From CAJXZP01 sp963974475 (GTDB lineage Bacteria; Bacteroidota; Bacteroidia; Flavobacteriales_G; Salibacteraceae), in the NCBI GenBank assembly GCA_963974475.1, contig CAXBCR010000015.1:13939-77938 (forward strand): a stretch of 64,000 nucleotides of DNA, in the 5' to 3' direction. Shown here in pieces: positions 8,760-16,707 of this stretch. The position numbers and the translations under genes are program-made. Numbering within the stretch: position 1 is the stretch's first letter; every line of letters starts with the position of its first letter. Under the pieces are notes generated by a model. The model was not told where the DNA came from and made no database searches. It saw only the letters and a list, made by a program, of their open reading frames with translations.

Positions 8760-9404
8760 ATGAACAAAATAGTTTTAGATATCCAACAGGCTAAAAAGTA
8801 TTACTCTTATTCTGAATATAAGAATATGGTATTCGATTTATACCAACAAGGTTTAAATACAGGACCTAAGCAAATGGAAGTGCTGGTGGAAAGTACCAAA
8901 ATGAGCATTCAACGAATGAAAAAATGGGACAAGATTTTTAAAACTTCCGAAAGCTTAAAATCAGAATTAGATAAAATAGAAGGTACATGGACGTGGTATG
9001 TTATTACCGAAGGTTGGTGCGGTGATGCATCTCAAATCATTCCGGTATTGGCTAAAATGGCTAATGAAAGTCAAAATATAGATTTAAAAATTTTATTGCG
9101 GGATGAACATCCTGATATTATGTCAAATTACTTGACTAATGGAGGTATGGCTATTCCTGTAATGGTGGCGGTAAACAACGAAACAGGAGTGAGCGCACCT
9201 CATTTTGGTCCTCGGCCTTTAGCTATTCAAAAAAGGGTAGAGGAGTACAAAGAGCAATATCCCGTTATGGATAAGTCGGAATTCAATAAAACATTGCATT
9301 TATGGTACGCTAAAGATAAAGGTGAATCAACACAAGCAGATGTTATTGAGTTAATTAAGACGTATATGCATGAAGAAAAAGAAGAAATGCATTGGGTAGG
9401 ATAG
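8760..9404 (+). CDS. Thioredoxin-like family protein
   Basis: Protein of 214 residues from the ATG at 8760 (MNKIVLDIQ). A thioredoxin-like fold is indicated by the segment WYVITEGWCGDASQIIPVLAKMA, where the usual CxxC is replaced by WCGDA with one Cys, followed by a conserved IPVMV with a cis-Pro. This matches the thioredoxin_9 type of single-Cys proteins common in Bacteroidota; a disulfide reductase role is therefore doubtful. It is monocistronic, between a promoter box and a bidirectional terminator. No signal peptide, so cytoplasmic. Confidence 0.8.
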   Translation: MNKIVLDIQQAKKYYSYSEYKNMVFDLYQQGLNTGPKQMEVLVESTKMSIQRMKKWDKIFKTSESLKSELDKIEGTWTWYVITEGWCGDASQIIPVLAKMANESQNIDLKILLRDEHPDIMSNYLTNGGMAIPVMVAVNNETGVSAPHFGPRPLAIQKRVEEYKEQYPVMDKSEFNKTLHLWYAKDKGESTQADVIELIKTYMHEEKEEMHWVG

Positions 9405-9420
9405 CTCGAATATAAAGCAC

Positions 9421-9455
9421 AAAAAAAAGAGCCAATTAATGAATTGGCTCTTTTT
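9421..9455. terminator. Bidirectional terminator
   Basis: AAAGAGCCAATT pairs with AATTGGCTCTTT around the loop AATG, with A and T tracts on both flanks. It serves the thioredoxin-like gene and the convergent yjdM-like gene. Confidence 0.85.
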
Positions 9456-9478
9456 CTATATTGTTGAAGTAACGAAAG

Positions 9479-9814
9479 TTACGCTTTCTTTACAAATTCA
9501 GATTTTAATTCCATTGAACCAAAACCATCTACTTTACATTTAATGTTGTGGTCTCCATCCGTTAAACGAATGTTTTTCACTTTCGTTCCAGATTTAATGG
9601 GTTTTGGCATTCCTTTTACGGGTAAATTCTTGATTACAGTTACCGAATCACCATCTTGGAGCAGGTTACCATTTGAATCTTTAACCACTAAACCTGTTGG
9701 TTCTTCATCATCCGGATTCCATTCGTGTGCACATTCCGGACACACCATTAACGCACCCATTTCATAAGTGAATTCTGATTTACATTCAGGACAAGGAGGT
9801 AATACTTCAGCCAT
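9479..9814 (-). CDS. yjdM: YjdM (PhnA) zinc-ribbon protein
   Basis: Protein of 111 residues from the ATG at 9812-9814, 27 nt inside the longest frame; this start gives the family-typical N-terminus MAEVLPPCPECKSE. A zinc ribbon is formed by CPEC and CPEC (residues about 8-30). The C-terminal PhnA domain follows (GDSVTVIKNLPVKG, VKNIRL, DGFGSMELKSEFVKK). Historically called PhnA, but not the phosphonoacetate hydrolase; the role in E. coli is unclear. A -7 box lies upstream and the bidirectional terminator downstream. Confidence 0.9.
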   Translation of the reverse strand: MAEVLPPCPECKSEFTYEMGALMVCPECAHEWNPDDEEPTGLVVKDSNGNLLQDGDSVTVIKNLPVKGMPKPIKSGTKVKNIRLTDGDHNIKCKVDGFGSMELKSEFVKKA

Positions 9815-9838
9815 AATTTTTATTTTTTTAATTTGGGG

Positions 9839-9846
9839 CAAATGTA
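9839..9846 (-). promoter_or_regulatory. -7 promoter box (TACATTTG, minus strand) of yjdM
   Basis: CAAATGTA on the plus strand reads TACATTTG on the minus strand, 24 nt upstream of the ATG chosen for yjdM. It supports that internal start. Confidence 0.5.
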
Positions 9847-9899
9847 AAATTATTTTTGACCCATGAAATGATAATAAATCAGGTTATTTTTCCAATTAA

Positions 9900-10181
9900 T
9901 TAGCCATCTGTAGGCGAAATGGCATTCAAACAAGCAATAGATTTTTCAATATCCGAGGTGTAGCGTAAATTCTTTACTTCTTCCAATTTTGTAGGGTATT
10001 TAGCTAAAATTGCGTCATTTAACTCCTGATTGCTTTCAATAACCGCACGGTGTTTTGCTAAGATATTAGTCCAATCCTTTCCTGTACGGATGTTTTTTCT
10101 GTCCGAGTTTCTAAGTGCACGTAATTCCATCCACACTTGTCCCAATTTTTGATTGAGCTGCATTTTTTCCTTCTTTGTCAT
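9900..10181 (-). CDS. Small hypothetical cytoplasmic protein
   Basis: Protein of 93 residues from the ATG at 10179-10181 (MTKKEKMQLNQKLG). A longer frame begins at 10205, but a perfect -7 box overlaps that codon, so the internal ATG is preferred. The protein is helical and charged, with no Cys, no signal and no membrane segment. I do not recognise a family. It lies between yjdM and the divergent DUF2293 gene. Confidence 0.6.
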   Translation of the reverse strand: MTKKEKMQLNQKLGQVWMELRALRNSDRKNIRTGKDWTNILAKHRAVIESNQELNDAILAKYPTKLEEVKNLRYTSDIEKSIACLNAISPTDG

Positions 10182-10202
10182 AATAACCTCTTTTAGCTGC
10201 GC

Positions 10203-10210
10203 CAAATGTA
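10203..10210 (-). promoter_or_regulatory. -7 promoter box (TACATTTG, minus strand)
   Basis: CAAATGTA on the plus strand reads as TACATTTG on the minus strand, 21 nt upstream of the ATG at 10181. Confidence 0.5.
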
Positions 10211-10351
10211 ATTCGAAATATTAGGTCAAATGCCACGTCTAAGGGTAATAATCCTTCTGTAAAAAATATTTTCACGAGCAGGCTGCAAATCCTATTGAAT
10301 CCTTTTATTTGTAGTCAAATAAATAGCAGCCACCGAAAGCAATCATGCAAA

Positions 10352-11020
10352 ATGGATAAATTTTCTCGAAACATTTACCTCACTAAAAAGGAGACATTAA
10401 GCTGCCAACGTTGCAAAAGGCCAGTACGACTGGGCGAAAAATTTGTAGCCGAATCAGAAAATCATAAAGGCACTTGTTTTACTTGTTCGCCCTATAAAAA
10501 CGCTGCCTTTTTGCCTCCAGGAGATGCCGCAATGACCCGAAGGTCCAAGAAGCATTCTAGCTACTGCGGAGTGGTGTATGAATGGAACAAGAGACGCAAA
10601 CGCTTTGAGCGCAGAGGACAATATGTGGAAGTAGAGTCCATAGAATTAGCCCGTCAAGAATGTACGGATGATGCCGATAAAAGAGCGAAATCAAACGAAA
10701 AGGCAGCAGTTAAACGAGCCGCAGACGACATCATTTACATTAAAGAATTTTCAAAAGCCATCAAACTACGTTATCCTAATTGCCCCAAGAATAGAGAAGT
10801 AGAAATTGCGGAACATGCCTGTGAAAAATACAGCGGAAGAGTAGGTAGAACAGCCAACGCCAAACAATTTGATGAAGAAATGATTGATAGAGCCGTAGAA
10901 GCACATATTCGTCATGCGGAAACCAATTATGATAATCAGTTTAATAAAGGCAAAACAAAACGTGCCATCCGGGAGGACGTGAAGCAGGATATTAACCTGG
11001 TATTGAGGAAATGGAAGTAG
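10352..11020 (+). CDS. DUF2293 domain protein with N-terminal zinc-binding-like region
   Basis: Protein of 222 residues from the ATG at 10352; a longer frame from 10295 needs a TTG start. Residues about 15-50 contain the cysteine pairs CQRC and CFTC, a likely zinc ribbon. Residues about 130-205 match DUF2293, with AIKLRYPNCPKNREVEIAEHAC and VEAHIRHAETNYD. DUF2293 has no known activity. The protein is very basic, so nucleic-acid binding is plausible. Single gene. Confidence 0.78.
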   Translation: MDKFSRNIYLTKKETLSCQRCKRPVRLGEKFVAESENHKGTCFTCSPYKNAAFLPPGDAAMTRRSKKHSSYCGVVYEWNKRRKRFERRGQYVEVESIELARQECTDDADKRAKSNEKAAVKRAADDIIYIKEFSKAIKLRYPNCPKNREVEIAEHACEKYSGRVGRTANAKQFDEEMIDRAVEAHIRHAETNYDNQFNKGKTKRAIREDVKQDINLVLRKWK

Positions 11021-11128
11021 GGTGGAATCGAAATTTAGGCTCATTATATCCGTGGATAAGTGTAACTTGATTAATAATGCAGACACTAAGACCTTATTAA
11101 TTAAATAAATACATTTTTCTTCAATTAT

Positions 11129-11157
11129 TTTAAAGTAAAATGAGAACCTCATACGTC
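11129..11157 (+). promoter_or_regulatory. Candidate ECF-sigma promoter, copy 1 (before the sigma gene)
   Basis: TTTAAAGTAAAAT (11129-11141) is followed 12 nt later by CGTC (11154-11157). The same 13-mer, with CGTC 11 nt downstream, lies before the small-membrane-protein gene at 12895. CGTC is a common ECF -10 core. Shared presence suggests autoregulation by the sigma factor encoded just downstream; this is inference. Confidence 0.35.
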
Positions 11158-11173
11158 ATTAAGGGTATGAGTA

Positions 11174-11181
11174 TAACTTTG
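11174..11181 (+). promoter_or_regulatory. -7 promoter box (TAACTTTG) of the sigma-factor gene
   Basis: TAACTTTG lies 9 nt before the ATG at 11191 and inside the longer frames from 11140 or 11167. It favours the start at 11191. Confidence 0.4.
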
Positions 11182-11190
11182 GATCGCACA

Positions 11191-11742
11191 ATGGCGGAAA
11201 AAAAGTCGAGGTCAATCACGAAAACAGTAAAGCAATTTGGCGACAAGTTGCTTGGTTTTGTGCGTCAAAAAGTGAACTCAGAAGAGGATGTGGAAGATAT
11301 TTTGCAAGACGTGTGGTATCAACTTACCCGTTTAAATGATGTGGAAGAACTCGAAAACATTGGGGCTTGGTTGTATCGCGTAGCACGAAACAAAATTGTG
11401 GATGGATATCGCAAAAAGTCAACCGAATCGTTAGAAGACTTCGAGTATCAGAATGAAGAAGGAGAAGTGAGTTTTAAAGACATTCTTTTATTAGATGATT
11501 CCAACAATCCGGAAGATGCATTTTTCAAAGAACTGTTTTGGGAAGAACTCAACAAAGCTTTGCAGGAGCTACCTATAAAACAACGCGAGGTATTTGAATT
11601 GAACGAAATAGAAGGATACACCCTTCAAGAAATAGCCGATAAAAGAGGCGAAAACATAAAAACAATTATTAGTAGAAAGGGCTACGCAGTGAAACATCTG
11701 AACAATAAACTGGCCTATTTATATAACGAATTAAATAACTAA
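11191..11742 (+). CDS. Sigma-70 family (ECF-like) RNA polymerase sigma factor
   Basis: Protein of 183 residues from MAEKKSRS. Region 2 is seen in FVRQKVNSEEDVEDILQDVWYQL followed by NIGAWLYRVARNKIVDGYRKK. Region 4 is the helix-turn-helix LPIKQREVFELNEIEGYTLQEIADKRGENIKTIISRKGYAVKHL. Regions 1.1 and 3 are absent, as in ECF sigma factors. The next gene starts 2 nt after its stop and encodes a small membrane protein, the position where anti-sigma or sensor proteins usually sit. Upstream ATGs at 11140 and 11167 remain possible. Confidence 0.88.
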   Translation: MAEKKSRSITKTVKQFGDKLLGFVRQKVNSEEDVEDILQDVWYQLTRLNDVEELENIGAWLYRVARNKIVDGYRKKSTESLEDFEYQNEEGEVSFKDILLLDDSNNPEDAFFKELFWEELNKALQELPIKQREVFELNEIEGYTLQEIADKRGENIKTIISRKGYAVKHLNNKLAYLYNELNN

Positions 11743-11744
11743 CT

Positions 11745-12071
11745 ATGGAAACAACTGGAAAACACAACTGGAAAGCAAAACGGTTATTCTTTATACCGCT
11801 CATGCTAGTGGGTGGCGCATTAATGGTAGCTTTAGTCATGGTGCTATGGAACTGGTTAATGCCAACAATCTTCGGGTTGATTACGATAAGCTATTGGCAA
11901 GCTGGAGGATTATTACTATTAAGTAAGCTCTTATTCACCGGGTTTAACTTTAACAAAAGAGGGAAGAAGCCACCTTTTGCGAGAAACGCGATGAAAAACA
12001 AATTCATGAACATGACCGCTGAAGAAAAAGAGGCGTTTAAAGCAAAGTTTAAAGAGAAATGTGAACGCTAA
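11745..12071 (+). CDS. Small membrane protein co-transcribed with the sigma factor
   Basis: Protein of 108 residues with two hydrophobic helices (about 14-36 and 38-60) and a basic, charged C-terminal tail containing MTAEEKEAFKAKFKEKC. The tail resembles that of the protein at 12895 (MTEEDYEQFK). It overlaps the operon of the sigma gene (2-nt gap) and is followed by a strong terminator. It could be a membrane anti-sigma partner or the first regulon member, but it lacks any known zinc anti-sigma motif. Confidence 0.75.
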   Translation: METTGKHNWKAKRLFFIPLMLVGGALMVALVMVLWNWLMPTIFGLITISYWQAGGLLLLSKLLFTGFNFNKRGKKPPFARNAMKNKFMNMTAEEKEAFKAKFKEKCER

Positions 12072-12091
12072 AAGAGTTTAAAATTTCTTTG

Positions 12092-12127
12092 AAAATCCTC
12101 AACGAGACCCGTTGGGGATTTTTTTTG
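12092..12127 (+). terminator. Terminator, copy 1 of an identical pair
   Basis: AATCCTCAACG pairs with CGTTGGGGATT around AGACC, followed by a T run. An identical hairpin recurs at 12714-12747 on the far side of the truncated RhuM gene. Confidence 0.85.
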
Positions 12128-12236
12128 TCTCAGATATAATTGAAAAATCTTTATATTTTCGTTGAAAATTTGAACAATGCACAAAGAATAATACGTAATT
12201 TTCTTGACTCAAAAAAGGCATCAGAATTTAGCTATA

Positions 12237-12677
12237 ATGAAACCAAATCAGCAACAAAACATTATCATTTACAATACATCAGATGGCAGGTCGGCCGTTA
12301 GTTTGTATACCAAAGATGGGAACGTGTGGATGAATCAAAGTCAACTCGCAGAACTTTTTGACACCTCTAAACAAAACATAGGTCAACATATATCTAATAT
12401 ATTAAATGATAATGAGTTAAATAAGAATTCAGTTGTAAAGAATTACTTTACAACTGCCGCAGATGGTAAAGAATATAGTGTTACGTTTTACGCGTTAGAT
12501 ATGATTCTAGCCATTGGTTTTAGAGTACGAAGCAAACGAGGTACACAGTTTAGAATCTGGGCAAATCGAAACCTAAAAGAGTTTATGATTAAAGGGTTCG
12601 TTATGGATGACGACCGACTCAAAAACCCGGATGGCAGACCTGATTATTTTGATGGTAATTTGATGAGCTTAAACTGA
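12237..12677 (+). pseudogene. Truncated RhuM-family gene
   Basis: 146 residues from the ATG at 12237, aligning with the first 148 or so residues of the full RhuM protein at 15642-16652 (336 residues): WMNQSQLAELFDTSKQNI, FYALDMILAIGFRVRSKRGT and FRIWANRNLKEFMIKGFV all have counterparts. The match ends at DYFD. A second TTTGAT follows 11 nt later and restores FDEL in a shifted frame, but the sequence after it no longer resembles RhuM. RhuM is a DNA-binding-like protein of genomic islands with no settled function. Flanked by identical hairpins, it looks like the remnant of an insertion. Confidence 0.75.
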
Positions 12678-12713
12678 AAAAAGTAATTAACCAAACTAGG
12701 AAATGATTCCATA

Positions 12714-12747
12714 AAAAATCCTCAACGAGACCCGTTGGGGATTTTTT
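12714..12747 (+). terminator. Terminator, copy 2 of an identical pair
   Basis: Same stem-loop as at 12092-12127, followed by TTTTTT. It ends the truncated RhuM unit. Confidence 0.8.
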
Positions 12748-12820
12748 ATGAAGTAAAGCCACCTATATTTAACACCCCAGAAACGAGTCATATCAACCAG
12801 TTCAATTTATTTCATTTTAA

Positions 12821-12848
12821 TTTAAAGTAAAATAAGAAGTGTTTCGTC
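12821..12848 (+). promoter_or_regulatory. Candidate ECF-sigma promoter, copy 2
   Basis: TTTAAAGTAAAAT (12821-12833) with CGTC at 12845-12848, matching the element before the sigma gene. It lies 46 nt before the ATG at 12895, a normal leader length. Confidence 0.4.
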
Positions 12849-12894
12849 TTCAATAAAAACGAATCATATTCATTAAATAATAAAACAAAACAAC

Positions 12895-13167
12895 ATGAAA
12901 AAATCAATGCTATTTACCATCGGAAAAGGAATACTAATTGGAACATTTTTGTTCTTTATTCCTACATTCTTACTTCTATTCTTCGTTCCATTTATGCTCA
13001 TCCCCATGTTCTTTTTGGGTAGAATGAGTAGAGGAAACTTTCACGAACGCAAACTCGCATTTGCCGATAGCGTAAGATCTATGACCGAGGAAGATTACGA
13101 ACAATTTAAAACCAACGATTCTCACCAACATTGCCATAAAGGCTGGTCAAGAACTCAAAATAAATAA
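12895..13167 (+). CDS. Small membrane protein with His-rich tail
   Basis: Protein of 90 residues. One long hydrophobic region (about 8-44, rich in Phe and Pro) probably forms a helical hairpin. The tail contains MTEEDYEQFKTN, similar to the C-terminus of the protein at 11745, then HQHCHKGW, a His/Cys cluster that might bind metal. The next gene starts 21 nt downstream and also has His and Cys near its end. A shared upstream motif links it to the sigma factor at 11191. No known family. Confidence 0.7.
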   Translation: MKKSMLFTIGKGILIGTFLFFIPTFLLLFFVPFMLIPMFFLGRMSRGNFHERKLAFADSVRSMTEEDYEQFKTNDSHQHCHKGWSRTQNK

Positions 13168-13188
13168 CAAGAACTTAATACAACAATT

Positions 13189-13380
13189 ATGAATTGGAAA
13201 AGAAGAAAAATTATCACCGCAGTTACCGCTATTGTTACCATAGGAACACTTTATGCCACGGTAGGACCAAGACATTACAAACATTTTGAACATGGTTGTC
13301 ATTCGGGTCAGAGTGAACATTGCCATAGAGATGCCGTAAAGGCTGAAACACCACACAATGAAGATGTAGTGGAGGAGTAA
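13189..13380 (+). CDS. Small single-pass membrane peptide, His/Cys-rich
   Basis: Protein of 63 residues: a basic start (MNWKRRK), one hydrophobic helix (IITAVTAIVTIGTLYATV), then HYKHFEHGCHSGQSEHCHRD with six His and two Cys, then an acidic end. Such a cluster could bind zinc, copper or haem. It is the last gene of a two-gene operon and is followed by a terminator. No family recognised. Confidence 0.65.
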   Translation: MNWKRRKIITAVTAIVTIGTLYATVGPRHYKHFEHGCHSGQSEHCHRDAVKAETPHNEDVVEE

Positions 13381-13399
13381 GGACTTCTATATTAATAGT

Positions 13400-13431
13400 A
13401 AAAAAGGAACCAGAGATGGTTCCTTTTTTTG
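13400..13431 (+). terminator. Terminator after the small-membrane-protein operon
   Basis: AAAAAGGAACC pairs with GGTTCCTTTTT around AGAGAT, with a further T run. The following 215 bases (to 13646) hold no credible gene; they contain a short CACTTCGGCTCCGCTCAGTG palindrome-like repeat. Confidence 0.85.
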
Positions 13432-13646
13432 TTTGGTGTTTTTTTGTTGACTTTGAAAACGCGCATTTCGGACACTTCGGCTCACTTCGGCTCCGCTCAG
13501 TGGCCGAAACTTTCAATGGCCGGAATTCTATGAAAAGTCCTTATTCTAGCACCATTGTAATGGACTTTGAGCGGAGGCGAAACGGATTCAATTACCCCTA
13601 AAAAATATCACGGAAAATGGTGAAGAAAAGATTGAAAGTCTAGGCA

Positions 13647-13654
13647 TACATTTG
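13647..13654 (+). promoter_or_regulatory. -7 promoter box (TACATTTG)
   Basis: TACATTTG lies 31 nt before the ATG of the secreted protein at 13686. No well-spaced TTG is seen upstream. Confidence 0.45.
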
Positions 13655-13685
13655 AAAAATATATTTTCATTTAAAGTCTAAAATC

Positions 13686-15272
13686 ATGAAAACCAAACAA
13701 TCAACTAAGCTTTTTGCGACCATCATAGGGCTAGCGATATTTACTTTTTGTAATTTATCAAGTATGGCTCAAGAAGCTACAACAGAACTACTTATTGGTA
13801 AAACTCTATTTGACGTACGAGTTAAGTTTGCAGAAGACCTGTATACTATTAGTTTGGATTCAAATGGAGCAAGCTCTACTAATTCTATTACCGTAACCAG
13901 TTTTACAAGCTCAGTTTTTAAAAATTATGTGATTTCAATTATGGAATCGAAAACTAAAAGCACATTTGTACCCGATGACACCATGAAAATGAGGCTAAAT
14001 TTGCGTTATATTGAATTAATGGCGGCACTCTTTAATATTGACCAGAAGGGGCAACGAATCGCTACAATAGAATTGAAAAAACGAAGCGTTATTAACACTA
14101 AAGAATTAATACATAGTACTGATACCATTTCGATTGACACAGTATCCACAGATACTATTTGGATACATGTGAAGTCTAAAACACATCATTATACCATAGA
14201 CTCTCTCAAAATTATTGATGCCCAGATTGTTTTTGAAGATGGATTCATAAAATCAGTAATAGTAAAAGGAACTTTTGGAAATAATGTTTGTTATTTTTCA
14301 AATAAGTACCCAATAGGAATTACAACTCGAAAAAATATATTGGATTTGGGTAGAGTTAGACTTTATAATGAAATACGTTGGGGAAAAGAATATATCTATT
14401 TAGGGGATGCAATTACCTATAAAAGAGAACTAGGTGTTCGTACAAATGATTATAGTCCAGCGAATCAGAAAGTAATAGTAACTAAAAATGATAAAAATGG
14501 AATAATTCTAAAGAAAACACCATCGCAAGAAATATTCACCCTAAATATATTTTCAGATTTTGTGGGTATTAATGCAAGTAACCCAAATGGATTAATTCAA
14601 ACTGAAATAAGCAAAAGGATAAATTTCTGGACCAAAAGAATACGATTCCTTGGTATTGGAGGAATTGGAATGTTTACCCATATAGCTCCAGTCTTAGAAA
14701 TATCAAAAATTGAAGAAAACAATAGGTATATGCCCTTTTTAAATCAATCCATTGATATTTCAAATACTAATTACGCCAATCCATTACAAGTACTTAGATA
14801 TAGCACGGCTAATGTGCGAACCGAATTAAATTTGATTGATATTCAAACTGCTGCGCTAACTTTTAATTTTAATTTTCTTGCTGGGGTAGCAGTTACAAAA
14901 GTAAAAGACTCGGCCTTTATTCAGTCCAAACTCACATTTGTTGATGAAACCATAAATAGCTTTGGTTACGGTGCAAATGCAAAATTCATTTTTAATCCAG
15001 AATCTAAATGGAGTTATACCATGACGGGTACTTATTTAAAGGTTAATAACTTAAACGATAAATTTTTATACCGGACCATAAATAATGGTGTTTTAACTAA
15101 TTCTAGTAGCGACATTTTGTCTGGTGAATTATTAGTGGCTTGGAACACCACCAAGGACAATAAACTTTTTGGTAGGTTTAGATATAACTGGGAAAGCAAT
15201 AATGTATACAATAATTACTCTCAGTTTCAAGTTGGATTTTCTAAGAAATTCAAATCATCAAAATCGGAGTAA
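13686..15272 (+). CDS. Large secreted protein of unknown family
   Basis: Protein of 528 residues with a signal peptide (first 28 residues, ending SSMAQE). The first 250 residues are mixed alpha/beta; residues about 280-528 read as alternating strands with aromatic ends (for example the final FQVGFSKKFKSSKSE), which suggests an outer-membrane beta-barrel-like or all-beta region. I do not recognise a family. It is a single gene with a promoter box upstream and a terminator downstream. Codon use looks like its neighbours. Confidence 0.7.
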   Translation: MKTKQSTKLFATIIGLAIFTFCNLSSMAQEATTELLIGKTLFDVRVKFAEDLYTISLDSNGASSTNSITVTSFTSSVFKNYVISIMESKTKSTFVPDDTMKMRLNLRYIELMAALFNIDQKGQRIATIELKKRSVINTKELIHSTDTISIDTVSTDTIWIHVKSKTHHYTIDSLKIIDAQIVFEDGFIKSVIVKGTFGNNVCYFSNKYPIGITTRKNILDLGRVRLYNEIRWGKEYIYLGDAITYKRELGVRTNDYSPANQKVIVTKNDKNGIILKKTPSQEIFTLNIFSDFVGINASNPNGLIQTEISKRINFWTKRIRFLGIGGIGMFTHIAPVLEISKIEENNRYMPFLNQSIDISNTNYANPLQVLRYSTANVRTELNLIDIQTAALTFNFNFLAGVAVTKVKDSAFIQSKLTFVDETINSFGYGANAKFIFNPESKWSYTMTGTYLKVNNLNDKFLYRTINNGVLTNSSSDILSGELLVAWNTTKDNKLFGRFRYNWESNNVYNNYSQFQVGFSKKFKSSKSE

Positions 15273-15325
15273 ATTTAAATTACCTTCCTGTTTCATGTTA
15301 GAGACTGGTGAAAAGTAGCATATAG

Positions 15326-15356
15326 GCCTCAATTAGTAATAATTGAGGCTTTTTTC
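15326..15356 (+). terminator. Terminator after the secreted protein gene
   Basis: GCCTCAATTA pairs with TAATTGAGGC, followed by TTTTTTC. Between here and the RhuM gene at 15642 the only structure seen is boundary motif copy A. Confidence 0.8.
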
Positions 15357-15367
15357 AGGTGAATTCC

Positions 15368-15393
15368 GCAAGGTTTACCAAATGGGTGCGGAG
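15368..15393 (+). repeat. 26-bp island boundary motif, copy A
   Basis: Core AAGGTTTACCAAATGGGTG, followed by CGGAG. Similar copies lie at 17054-17079 and 22287-22312. They separate the RhuM gene, the CBASS module and the efflux operon. Downstream of copies A and B the similarity continues for about 20 more bases (GTT..TTAAG). Confidence 0.7.
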
Positions 15394-15641
15394 TGGTTCG
15401 TTAAGCACAAAACTTGAAGAGTCGGTTAATTACCTAATTAGTGGATAATCCTTAATAACTTCAAGTAAAATACAATCTGTATTTTGATAATATTCCGTAA
15501 TTTTATTAGTTCAATTAAGGATTTAATTACATGGAGTTATTTTAAAAATTCGTACTCATAATTGGCGGTTTAGATACAAGTTAGAATGAAATATACAACT
15601 CAAATAAAATGCCCTTTTTGTAAATCAATAGAACAATCAAC

Positions 15642-16652
15642 ATGAGTAATGAAGTGAATAAACCCAATAATTTTTTATTATATTCTTCTAAAGAAGGAGC
15701 CGTACACGTTGATGTCCTTTTAAAAGATGAAACTATTTGGTTAACCATTAACCAAATGGCAGCCCTTTTTGGCATTGATAAAAGTGGTATTTCCAGGCAT
15801 ATTAAAAATGTGTTTGAAACAGGAGAATTGGAAGAGGAAGCAACTGTTGCAAAAAATGCAACAGTTCAAAAAGAAGGAAATAGAAGTGTAAACCGGAGCC
15901 TTGAGTTTTACAACTTAGACATGATAATCTCAGTTGGGTATCGGGTTAATTCTATTAGAGGAACTCATTTTAGAATATGGGCAACAAAGCAATTAAAAGA
16001 GCTCATAATCAAAGGGTTTGTATTAGATAATGAAAAGCTAAAAAACCCAGACAACCCTTTTGGTAAAGATTATTTTGACGAATTACTCGAAGAAATCAGA
16101 GATATTCGTTCGAGTGAAAAGCGTTTTTACCGCAAAATCACGGACATTTACACATTAGCAGTAGATTATAGCCCTAAGCATGAAGAAACAAAAGAGTTCT
16201 TTAAAATTGTACAGAATAAGTTGTTATATGCCGCCTCGGGTAATACTGCCGCTGAAATTATTCAAGAAAGAGCAGATGTTTCCAAATCAAACATGGGACT
16301 CACTACTTGGAAAGGAAATAAGGTTAGAAAAGGTGATGTGACCATTTCTAAGAATTATTTGAATAAAGAAGAATTAGATATTTTGAATAGAATTGTAACC
16401 ATGTATCTTGATTATGCTGAGTTTCAGGCTAAAAACCACCAACAAATGTTCATGAAAGATTGGAGAGAGAAATTAGATTCCTTTTTGCAATTCAATAATC
16501 AAGAAATACTTACAAACGCTGGAAACGTAACCAAAAAAATTGCGGATAGTTTAGCGTTTGAGAAATATGAACAGTATAATCAAGCAAGGTTGATTGAAGA
16601 TAGCGCACAGGATAGTGACTTTGATAAGGCAATAAAAAAATTAAAGAAATAA
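15642..16652 (+). CDS. rhuM: RhuM family protein, full length
   Basis: Protein of 336 residues, the usual RhuM length (virulence_RhuM family, named from a Salmonella pathogenicity island). The N-terminal half has an HTH-like segment (WLTINQMAALFGIDKSGISRHIKNV), then a conserved block LEFYNLDMIISVGYRVNSI and HFRIWATKQLKELIIKGFVLD. The C-terminal half is helical (DYFDELLEEIRDIRSSEKRFYRKITDIY). The function is not settled; it is typical of islands and is often near toxin, restriction or abortive-infection genes. It lies between boundary motifs A and B and could be a module that moved independently of CBASS. Confidence 0.85.
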   Translation: MSNEVNKPNNFLLYSSKEGAVHVDVLLKDETIWLTINQMAALFGIDKSGISRHIKNVFETGELEEEATVAKNATVQKEGNRSVNRSLEFYNLDMIISVGYRVNSIRGTHFRIWATKQLKELIIKGFVLDNEKLKNPDNPFGKDYFDELLEEIRDIRSSEKRFYRKITDIYTLAVDYSPKHEETKEFFKIVQNKLLYAASGNTAAEIIQERADVSKSNMGLTTWKGNKVRKGDVTISKNYLNKEELDILNRIVTMYLDYAEFQAKNHQQMFMKDWREKLDSFLQFNNQEILTNAGNVTKKIADSLAFEKYEQYNQARLIEDSAQDSDFDKAIKKLKK

Positions 16653-16654
16653 GG

Positions 16655-16702
16655 TGAAAAACGAAGCAATATCGTTTCAAACCAATAACTATAGTTTTTT
16701 CC
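16655..16702 (+). repeat. 48-bp dispersed repeat (end of a MITE-like element)
   Basis: The 48 bases right after the RhuM stop match 44090-44137 with three differences (start TGAAAAACGAAGCAATATCG, end AACTATAGTTTTTTCC). At the other site this sequence is the right part of a 227-bp inverted-repeat element. Confidence 0.75.
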
Positions 16703-16707
16703 AATAT

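Noticed and set aside
13441..13600. Palindrome-rich text (CACTTCGGCTCCGCTCAGTG) as a regulatory site
   Set aside because: Short, without partner copies in the window and without position relative to a gene that would suggest a role.
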